From contig CAIXCO010000213.1 in NCBI GenBank assembly GCA_903917955.1, positions 1-11,810 of the forward strand: a stretch of DNA of 11,810 nucleotides, in the 5' to 3' direction. Made by a program: the position numbers and the translations under genes. This DNA is from an uncultured Chlorobiaceae bacterium. Lineage in GTDB: Bacteria > Bacteroidota > Chlorobiia > Chlorobiales > Chlorobiaceae. Every line of letters begins with the position of its first letter. Positions within the stretch are counted from its first letter, which is position 1. Of the stretch, positions 6,015 through 11,810 are shown piece after piece. The notes under the pieces are model-generated. The model was not told the origin of the DNA and ran no database searches. It was given only the letters and a program-made list of their open reading frames with translations.

Positions 6015-6046
6015 ATAGAGCTGAGATTCACGCCAGGCTCTGGCGG
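5940..6046 (+). repeat. duplicated block B (nuclease 3' end plus downstream flank)
   Basis: Counterpart of 2426-2531: CTGGAAGCTTGG..., the stop region, GAGCTGAGATTCACG, and CTCTGGCGG, with scattered substitutions and about one length change. The match stops at 6046, about 40 bases before the stop codon of the decayed gene at 6087-6403. Confidence 0.7.
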
Positions 6047-6086
6047 TCGCTGCTCTTTGCCCTGAATGTGATAGCCGCCGGGTAGA

Positions 6087-6403
6087 TTATTCGCTTTCAC
6101 TGGCCTCGGGGTTCTTCTCCTGATAATGTCGTACAAATTGAAGCGTTGAAAATCCTGGCCTGATGATTTCAGCACTATCATGAACCGCCTTGTCTTTCAA
6201 GATTGCTGGATTCAGCACCTCAAAGCGCTCTTCGACAGGATGAAACTCAGTTTTGATGTTGGATAGAGTGGGAAACTGTACCTTTATTTTTCTTCCCTGA
6301 TCGTTCCCCCTTGACTGTTTGCCTGTAATGAACGATATTAAGGCAGCTCATCTACCATGTGTGGAAGGAGTAACGAGGCCGTCCTTCGGGGCGGCTTCAG
6401 CAT
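6087..6403 (-). pseudogene. frameshifted conserved hypothetical gene (third gene of decayed cassette)
   Basis: From an ATG at 6403 the frame reads MLKPPRRTASLLLPHMVDEL then P and meets a TAA. The adjacent frame continues without a gap as LISFITGKQSRGNDQGRKIK, VQFPTLSNIKTEFHPVEERF, EVLNPAILKDKA and IIRPGFSTLQFVRHYQEKNP to a TAA at 6087. The 317 bases are one short of 318, so a single lost base near 6340-6346 would split an original 105-residue protein. The second half has plausible coding character but no start of its own. Its start follows the stop of the preceding gene by two bases (TGAAAATG), so it was the last gene of a coupled operon. I do not know its function. Confidence 0.6.
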
Positions 6404-6405
6404 TT

Positions 6406-6854
6406 TCAGCTCTTTTTCCGCTGATATTCTTCATATTCCTTCGGCAATTTCCTTTGCTGATGCGGCTGCTCAACCAAGTAGGCCGTCCATGGAAGGATGT
6501 AGTCACCACGCTCTGCAAGGACAACCAGATAGTTCTCCGGCACAAGCCATAAACAAATTCTTTCTTCGCGTCCGCGCTGATTTCGCCAAACCTTTATGGC
6601 TGAATCAGTATCATGCTCAATTACCTGCTTCGGCCAGCGAATACGTTCGCACCTTCTGAAATCGGGAAGTCGATCATCTTCGTTTTTTCCCTCCGAGATT
6701 ATATGCCAAAACGTGGCTTCCTTGCCTCGGCTCAGCGGGTAACGCTTCAAGCCAAGCCGTCGGCCTTGAAAAACCGGTTTACTGTCAATAAAATCCTGCC
6801 TGAACCATGTATAAAGGGCATCCAGATACCGATTCGAATTATATTTGAATTCAT
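6406..6854 (-). pseudogene. frameshifted conserved hypothetical gene (second gene of decayed cassette)
   Basis: The ATG at 6854 has GAGGAAGG eight bases upstream and overlaps the previous stop as ATGA, but its frame closes after 35 codons. The neighbouring frame gives a coherent protein: NSNRYLDALYTWFRQDFIDS, KPVFQGRRLGLKRYPLSRGK, EATFWHIISEGK, LPDFRRCERIRWPKQVIEHD, LVVLAERGDYILPWTAYLV and QRKLPKEYEEYQRKKS. The 449 bases are one short of 450, so one base lost near 6840 explains the break; the original was about 149 residues. I recall relatives with 'FWH.i.EG..E..R.PD.RRCERIRWP' as common hypotheticals. The end, with strand-strand-helix and Arg/Lys/Tyr, vaguely recalls RelE/barnase-like RNases. 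That is speculation. Confidence 0.6.
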
Positions 6855-7021
6855 ACTCTATCCTTCCTCAATTTCAATCGCTGGCTACTCATGCTTTCAA
6901 TAAGACCGGCGGCTTTCATCACAGATTCCATGCTGATGGTGGGTATGTCTGCATGATCGTTAACAAACTGTGACAGGTATTCGGGTGATGTGGTCTGAAT
7001 ACCCTGACGCTGGCCACCTAA
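6851..7021 (-). pseudogene. 5'-truncated hypothetical gene (first gene of decayed cassette)
   Basis: The preserved 3' part reads RQGIQTTSPEYLSQFVNDHA then DIPTISMESVMKAAGLIESM and SSQRLKLRKDRV, ending at a TGA that overlaps the next gene's ATG (ATGA at 6851-6854). The frame remains open to a GTG at 7147. From about 7022 upward, however, the opposite strand carries recognisable DUF2442 coding sequence, so the upstream 40 residues are probably just its antisense. I infer that the original 5' half was replaced at a junction near 7010-7022. No family is recognised. Confidence 0.45.
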
Positions 7022-7022
7022 A

Positions 7023-7187
7023 GTGTACCCGTTTGAACCGCTCAAAGACAAGCAGTTTTTCAGCTCTTTCACCCTGGAAGGGCATACCTTGTCCTGGATC
7101 CATGGGGCTGATTTTGCTCCCAAGTTTCTGAGAGAGCAGGTTGCCACACTTTCTTACCGTTCTCCCAGTGCCATCAACCTGTACTGA
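7023..7187 (+). pseudogene. DUF2442 gene, C-terminal fragment
   Basis: In frame from 7023 the plus strand encodes VYPFEPLKDKQFFSSFTLEG, HTLSWIHGADFAPKFLREQV and a short tail to TGA at 7185. FEPLKD, the W-x-x-GAD-F/L-AP segment and 'eFLre' are the hallmarks of the DUF2442 C-terminus, a small domain often linked to toxin-antitoxin loci. Full proteins have about 80-90 residues; the N-terminal strands and the start codon are missing, and the frame is closed by TGA just upstream. It is a relic left at a recombination junction with the minus-strand cassette. Confidence 0.65.
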
Positions 7188-7241
7188 TGGCTTTCAGGGT
7201 GGCATGATTGTGCAAAAATGTGCTGTGCCGTGTGCTCTTTT

Positions 7242-7269
7242 TTTGGAAATTTTTTGTTATCTCTATGAT
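7242..7269 (+). promoter_or_regulatory. possible promoter of the BREX operon
   Basis: TATGAT at 7264-7269 is a good -10 match. Upstream, TTTGGA (7242-7247) at 16 bp or TTGGAA (7243-7248) at 15 bp is a mediocre -35. The intervening stretch is A+T-rich. A start near 7276 would leave a 5' leader of about 100 bases before brxA. No gene lies between 7188 and 7377 apart from the six-codon frame described in the findings. Confidence 0.3.
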
Positions 7270-7377
7270 TGATATGGAGCACGCAAACATTTCTGGCGAT
7301 ATTTGCAACCATCCAGCCGGTTAATGGCACCTGTACATAAGGGAGCCCCGGTGTTCTATGCGACTCAATAAAAGATA

Positions 7378-8157
7378 ATGCAACAACAAGTTAACGCAGA
7401 CATCAATGTCATCGGCAGCATCCCTGATTTCCGGCTGATTGAGGTTGCATTGGCACAATTTGCCAAAGGAAAGGGTCGTCTTGATCTCAAGGAGTTGCTG
7501 GTGACCAACAACGCCTTCGACTTTCGCACGGAGAGCACTCGTAAGCGCTTTCTTGCCGCAGTGGAGCGTACCATTCTGGTTTTTGCCAGTGAACGGCACC
7601 GGCAGTTGATGGTGGCGCTCTTTAATGCTCCCGGTCTGGAAGCTCTGAAACGGTGGGCAATTTTTTTGCAGTTGCTTGCCGGGAACGATCTCTTCCGGAT
7701 TCTTACCAAAGAGGTTTATCTGAAGGTCTACTTCTCCGGTCGGACAACGATTGCCGGGGATGAGGTTTTTGCATACTTGAAGGATCGCCAGGTTCACTCC
7801 TCGCCGTTTAAAAATTTTTCAGATTCCACTCTTGAAAAAATTGGCTCCAAGTACCTCACCATTCTCAAAAAGCTTGGAATGGTTGAGGGTAAAGTAAAAA
7901 AACGGTTGGTCAATATCAGGCTTTCTGAGGATGAACTTATTTTCTTTGTGTATGTTATCCTCAGTATGGATGACTCCAGCACCGATATTCTGAAATCACC
8001 TTTTCGAGAGTTCTTGTTTCTTGAACAAGAGGAGCTGATCAGGGCGCTGAAAAATATCAGCTTCATGCCCTTTCTTGATATCGCCTCTACCGGGGAGGCA
8101 TTGACTGTGCAGTTAAAATTGTCACCACAGGAGCTTGTTGATGCCATTTCTCACTGA
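7378..8157 (+). CDS. brxA: BREX protein BrxA (DUF1819)
   Basis: A 259-residue protein of the DUF1819/BrxA family, the first gene of BREX phage-defense loci. BrxA is a small helical protein reported to bind DNA; BREX as a whole methylates host DNA and blocks phage replication. Visible here are the early segment DFRLIEVALAQFAKGKGRLD, a mid-region with AIFLQLLAGNDLFRILTKEV, a winged-helix-like stretch (STLEKIGSKYLTILKKLGMV) and the acidic C-terminal half. The call rests on these features and, strongly, on the order brxA-brxB-brxC. ATG 7378 is the first good start; its Shine-Dalgarno is weak (AAAAG) and it overlaps, as TAATG, the stop of a six-codon frame from 7358. The 3' end overlaps brxB by 17 bp. 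No WYL-type regulator is seen upstream. Confidence 0.85.
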   Translation: MQQQVNADINVIGSIPDFRLIEVALAQFAKGKGRLDLKELLVTNNAFDFRTESTRKRFLAAVERTILVFASERHRQLMVALFNAPGLEALKRWAIFLQLLAGNDLFRILTKEVYLKVYFSGRTTIAGDEVFAYLKDRQVHSSPFKNFSDSTLEKIGSKYLTILKKLGMVEGKVKKRLVNIRLSEDELIFFVYVILSMDDSSTDILKSPFREFLFLEQEELIRALKNISFMPFLDIASTGEALTVQLKLSPQELVDAISH

Positions 8158-8725
8158 ACAAAAGCAGAAATTCGATGATCTTCGTGTGGTTTTACACGAA
8201 GATAACCGGACGCAACTGAAGCGAACGGCAAACGGTGGAAACACTGTTCTGTTTGTCTATCCCCCGGCAGAGGAAGAGGAGTATATCGCCAGGGCGAGAG
8301 AGCTTTATCCCGATGGTTATTTTATTGATGTCACTGAGCTGTTTGTCAAAAGCATTGAGCTGCTTGGTGATGAATACAACGGTTTCTCGAAAGAGTGTCA
8401 GCCGCTGGAGGGCTTCACGTCATTTTATAACGATTACAGCAGCACCTCATTCAAAGCCTTCACAAACGAATACCCAAACTGCCTCTTCTCCCTGATTGTC
8501 ACAGAGATATGCCAGGCAAGCCAGGCGGAGAAAACGGCCTTCCTTGTTCACACCGGTGCTCTTGAAGGTACCGGCATTGAGAATGTCAATATCATGGAAC
8601 ACAAAACCGTGATGATGCAGGGTATACCGCTTGTCATCTTCTATCCTGCCAGCTACATGAACAACGAACTGCTCTTCCTCAACCATAAACAGGCATCAAA
8701 CTACCGATGCCATCTTGTCAAATAG
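8141..8725 (+). CDS. brxB: BREX protein BrxB (DUF1788)
   Basis: A 194-residue protein of the DUF1788/BrxB family, an essential BREX component of unknown biochemical activity. Family signs are NTVLFVYPPAEEEEYIARAR near residue 30, a central ELFVKSIELL helix, and a Rossmann-like end with TAFLVHTGALEGTGIENVNI, GIPLVIFYPASY and the closing SNYRCHLV, close to the usual 'YRa.ii'. ATG 8141 is chosen over a TTG at 8135 because CAGGAG at 8128-8133 is correctly spaced. It begins inside brxA (17-bp overlap) and ends 11 bp before brxC, so the three are a coupled operon. Nothing is missing. Confidence 0.9.
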   Translation: MPFLTEQKQKFDDLRVVLHEDNRTQLKRTANGGNTVLFVYPPAEEEEYIARARELYPDGYFIDVTELFVKSIELLGDEYNGFSKECQPLEGFTSFYNDYSSTSFKAFTNEYPNCLFSLIVTEICQASQAEKTAFLVHTGALEGTGIENVNIMEHKTVMMQGIPLVIFYPASYMNNELLFLNHKQASNYRCHLVK

Positions 8726-8736
8726 TGGAGTGCCCT

Positions 8737-11700
8737 ATGCCCAAAATCAAAGAGCTGTTGAGTCTCAATCTCGATATTGATATCAAGAATGTCATTGACC
8801 TTGAAGAGCAGGTCGAAGAGGAGATCCGTTACGAGATCGACAACTACATCATTACCGAAAATATTGGCCGTCACCTCTCCACCTTTGCCTCAAAGTACAA
8901 CTCCAGCATCAAAGAGACCGGCGTCTGGCTCTCAGGCTTTTACGGCTCCGGCAAATCCTATTTTGGCAAGATGCTCGGCTACCTGCTCGACAACAGGGTA
9001 ATTATGGGAACCCAAGCCATAGAGCGCATCATCCCGCGACTCTCCGGGCTCAATGATGCCGCCCTTATCGAAAACGACCTGCGCAAATTCGCCAGCAGCA
9101 ACAACCGGGTTATCTCTCTCGATATCGCCAAACAGAACACCGACAAGGGGCTGGCCTTTACCCTCTTCCGCAATTTTTTGAAAAGCCTCGGTTTTCTTGA
9201 CTCTGTGTACGGCTATATGGAGTATCAGCTCTTCCTCGACGGCCACTATCCAGCATTTGTAGAGAAGGTAAAACAGCTCACCGGTGAAGAGTGGCAGAGC
9301 ATCCGGACAAGCTCCATGCGCGTCCCCTCAACCATTCGCAAGGTCTTGACGGCGTGGAAGTATACCGAACAGGAGTACGACGAAACCGTCATCCATCTGA
9401 ACTCGATCATTGACAGCTTCAGCGCATCAAAGCTCAAGGATGAGCTAAGCCGCTACCTCGAAAAGCAGCAGGCTGAAACAATCGTCTTTATTTTCGACGA
9501 AGCGAGCGAAGCCATCAGCCAGCGCAAGTTTACCCTGCTCGACCTTGAAGGGCTGAGCGAATCACTCTCCGCCATCTCCTCCAGAGTCTGGACCATCGCC
9601 ATTGCCCAGGAGAAGCTTGACGATGTCATCAACAACAACAGCATCAGCAAAAGCCAGCTCACTAAAGTCACCGACCGGTTCAAAACCAAGATTCACCTTG
9701 AATCAACTGAAGTCGATGTGATCATCCGCAGCCGCCTGTTGCAGAAAAGCGATGAAGGGCAACGATTGCTCAACACCTTCTTCGACAAGAACGCAGGCAA
9801 GATTGCCGACATCACCAACCTCAAAGCCACCATCCCGACCAAGTCAGAGAGCAAAGAGCTGTTCACCATCTACTACCCTTTCCACCACTACCAGTTCAGG
9901 CTGCTGCAGAACTTTCTCTTTGCCTCCAACGCCCTGACAGCATCGCAGGTGGCTGCCCGAGGGATGATTATCACCACCTTTGACGTTTTGCGCAACAAAC
10001 TTGGCAAGCTTGACGCCTTCAATTTTGCCACCGCTTTTGACATCTGCGACGAAGCCCAGACGGCTCCACCCGCTGCCCTGGTCAACAAGTACGACCTTGC
10101 CCGTCAGATGCTCAAAGAGTCATCCATTGACGGTATAAGGCTGCTCAAGGCCATCCATTTTCTCTCCGTTTCAGAACTTGTTGCAACTACGGCTGAGAAC
10201 ATCACCAAAGTCTATATCTCCACGGTTGACGACTACTACAGCGTAAAGCCCCTGATTGAAGAGGCGCTTACAACACTGACTACTGCAAAAGTTTTACTTG
10301 AGAGCAACAACAGCTTCAAGATTACCTCCGATATGGAGACAAAGCTGCTCGACGAGATGAAGGAGTTTACGGTTGAGCACTTCATCCGCAAAAAAGAGCT
10401 TGTCACACGGCTGCAAAAGAACAGCGCCATCCGCTCAATCGGCACCATCAACGACAAGAGCGTCACCTACAATTTTCATGTTACCACTGACCTTGGCGAT
10501 GAACTCATCAGCTCATCAAACAAGGATCTCCAGATAGAGGTGTGCAGCCTCTACAGCGTCACAGAAAACCGTACCGACTTTATCGACACCATCAAGCAGC
10601 AGACCCGCGACATCAAGCATAAAATCACACTCGTCCCCGACAACGCACAGTTCAGCGCCATCAGCCACCTGATTGAGGAGATCCTGCGATTCGCCTACAT
10701 GGACGACAAGTACAGGAATGACAGCGATGCAACCATCAAGCAAATCATCCGCTCATTCTCAGTCATCCGGGACGAACGGGAAAAGGAGCTCCTGAACCTG
10801 ATAAACAGCGCCTATACCAACGCCAAAGCGATCTACCTCTTCAATACGGTGCAGCTCAGTGAAGCCAGTTTCAAGAGTGAAATAAACACCCTTCAAAAAA
10901 AGGTGCTCGACAATGTTTTCTACAAACGCCCCTCCAGGCAGCTTTCCGAAGCGCTCGCAACCTCAATTATCAAAGAGCGTCAGAACGACAAGTTGCCAAA
11001 GTTCAATTTCAGTGAGAACGGCGGCAATGATTTTACCTTTTTCGATGCCAACGGCAACTTTGTGGGCGACACTCTTGAGTGCATTGAGTCGGTAACCGCC
11101 AAAATCAAAAGCCAGTACCTCAGCGGCAAAGATCTTGAACTGGAGTTAAAGAGCGCCCCCACCGGCTACGAATATGGCACCGTGGCAACCCTTGTGGCCG
11201 TGCTTTTCCGCGCCGGTCGCCTTACTGCCAGGTTCAACGCCAAAGATATTTTTTCGTACCGCGACGATGTTGTCGAAAGCATCTTCAGCTCCAGCCGGAA
11301 CTTCCAGAAAGCCTCCTTCAAGTCACTCTCCAAATCGCTCACGACCGCCCAGAAAAACGATATAGTCACCCTGCTTCGAGCCCTCAAGATTGAAGAGGTG
11401 ACCAAAGAGCGGGTTGACTGGAACAGCAACGACTTTGCCCTCATTGAGGCCATCCGGGCACTCTCGGAGAACTACATCAACGCCGTCAGGACGCTGAAAA
11501 AGACCGTGACGGACTTTGAACCGCTCTTCGGCAGCGAAACCATCCTCATTGGCAAACTTCACCAGTTTTCCGGCAAGGTGACAGAGGGCAATTTTCTTGA
11601 GACGGCGGACAACTTCTTGCTCACACAGGCGGAGTTTGAGGCGACGGTCAGAAAAATCGAGAAGATTGAAAAATTCATCAAGTCGAACCTGCAAAAAGCC

Positions 11701-11810
11701 CGATTCATCAAGCGCTTTGTGGATGAGCTGAAGATCGAGCTTGAAAAGGCCAACGTCACCAGCAGCGACATCCAGAAAACCATCGCCCTCTTTGACGAAA
11801 TCTACTCCCG
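8737..11810 (+). CDS. brxC: BREX P-loop ATPase BrxC, 3' end outside window
   Basis: The frame opens at ATG 8737 (MPKIKELLSLNLDIDIKNVI) and remains open to the window edge: 1024 codons, of about 1200 typical for BrxC. BrxC is the large AAA+-type ATPase of BREX, thought to form the core complex with BrxB, PglZ and the PglX methyltransferase. Walker A is SGFYGSGKS (G67-S74), preceded by the family's E/T-G-V-W-L-S strand. Walker B is IVFIFDEA (D254, E255). YYPFHHYQFRLLQ from residue 379 is a BrxC-type segment after the ATPase core. The remainder is long, charged and helical, with a coiled-coil-like region near the end. Codon use is even and no frameshift is seen. GGAG at 8727-8730 lies six bases before the start. 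pglX is the expected next gene. Confidence 0.92.
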   Translation, partial: MPKIKELLSLNLDIDIKNVIDLEEQVEEEIRYEIDNYIITENIGRHLSTFASKYNSSIKETGVWLSGFYGSGKSYFGKMLGYLLDNRVIMGTQAIERIIPRLSGLNDAALIENDLRKFASSNNRVISLDIAKQNTDKGLAFTLFRNFLKSLGFLDSVYGYMEYQLFLDGHYPAFVEKVKQLTGEEWQSIRTSSMRVPSTIRKVLTAWKYTEQEYDETVIHLNSIIDSFSASKLKDELSRYLEKQQAETIVFIFDEASEAISQRKFTLLDLEGLSESLSAISSRVWTIAIAQEKLDDVINNNSISKSQLTKVTDRFKTKIHLESTEVDVIIRSRLLQKSDEGQRLLNTFFDKNAGKIADITNLKATIPTKSESKELFTIYYPFHHYQFRLLQNFLFASNALTASQVAARGMIITTFDVLRNKLGKLDAFNFATAFDICDEAQTAPPAALVNKYDLARQMLKESSIDGIRLLKAIHFLSVSELVATTAENITKVYISTVDDYYSVKPLIEEALTTLTTAKVLLESNNSFKITSDMETKLLDEMKEFTVEHFIRKKELVTRLQKNSAIRSIGTINDKSVTYNFHVTTDLGDELISSSNKDLQIEVCSLYSVTENRTDFIDTIKQQTRDIKHKITLVPDNAQFSAISHLIEEILRFAYMDDKYRNDSDATIKQIIRSFSVIRDEREKELLNLINSAYTNAKAIYLFNTVQLSEASFKSEINTLQKKVLDNVFYKRPSRQLSEALATSIIKERQNDKLPKFNFSENGGNDFTFFDANGNFVGDTLECIESVTAKIKSQYLSGKDLELELKSAPTGYEYGTVATLVAVLFRAGRLTARFNAKDIFSYRDDVVESIFSSSRNFQKASFKSLSKSLTTAQKNDIVTLLRALKIEEVTKERVDWNSNDFALIEAIRALSENYINAVRTLKKTVTDFEPLFGSETILIGKLHQFSGKVTEGNFLETADNFLLTQAEFEATVRKIEKIEKFIKSNLQKARFIKRFVDELKIELEKANVTSSDIQKTIALFDEIYS

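Noticed and set aside
6336..6350. Programmed -1 frameshifting in the 105-aa and 149-aa genes instead of mutation
   Set aside because: Neither site has an X-XXY-YYZ slippery heptamer in the right frame, and two such events in adjacent genes next to other relics fit decay or sequence error better.
7365..7797. Minus-strand open frames over brxA
   Set aside because: Shadows of brxA, which is supported by operon order and family features.
1..11810. CRISPR arrays, tRNA or rRNA genes, complete insertion sequences
   Set aside because: No regularly spaced repeats, no tRNA-like cloverleaf or CCA end and no rRNA sequence were recognised. The only transposase trace is the short RAYT start at 3418-3453.

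Overview
The window looks like part of an accessory defense and mobility island in a Gram-negative bacterium. Moderate G+C, the small conserved hypotheticals and the mix of families would fit a green sulfur bacterium (Chlorobium group). That assignment is an impression from family content, not proven by any marker gene here.

Left part (1-1260): the 3' end of a HerA-like DNA-translocating ATPase whose C-terminus ends abruptly; a small KTSC-domain protein; and, on the minus strand, a toxin-antitoxin operon (RelE-like toxin first, HTH antitoxin second) with a palindromic operator set between a possible -35 and -10. Centre-left (1270-3560): a Rpn-family PD-(D/E)XK nuclease on the plus strand. Facing it on the minus strand are a small basic protein with one membrane segment and a chimeric ORF. 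The chimera joins the first residues of a REP-associated (Y1/RAYT) transposase to the intact C-terminal HNH part of a DUF262/GmrSD-type restriction protein.

Centre (3557-5777, minus strand): a HEPN-like hypothetical gene and a tightly coupled two-gene module (383 aa and 122 aa, ATGA overlap). I recognise the pair as conserved hypotheticals of unknown function; it is the best candidate here for an undescribed system. Centre-right (5900-7190) is a gene graveyard. It holds a duplicated 3' end of the Rpn-type gene with its downstream flank, a minus-strand three-gene cassette (5'-truncated gene, ATGA, 149-aa gene, TGAAAATG, 105-aa gene) in which the second and third genes each lack one base, and the 3' half of a DUF2442 gene.

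Right part (7378-11810, plus strand): the start of a BREX phage-defense locus, brxA-brxB-brxC. brxA and brxB overlap by 17 bp and brxC follows 11 bp after brxB; brxC runs off the window with 1024 complete codons present. Methyltransferase (pglX), pglZ and brxL would be expected to the right. The working genes seem to be the BREX operon, the toxin-antitoxin pair, the Rpn nuclease and the two-gene module. The rest records repeated insertion, deletion and recombination.
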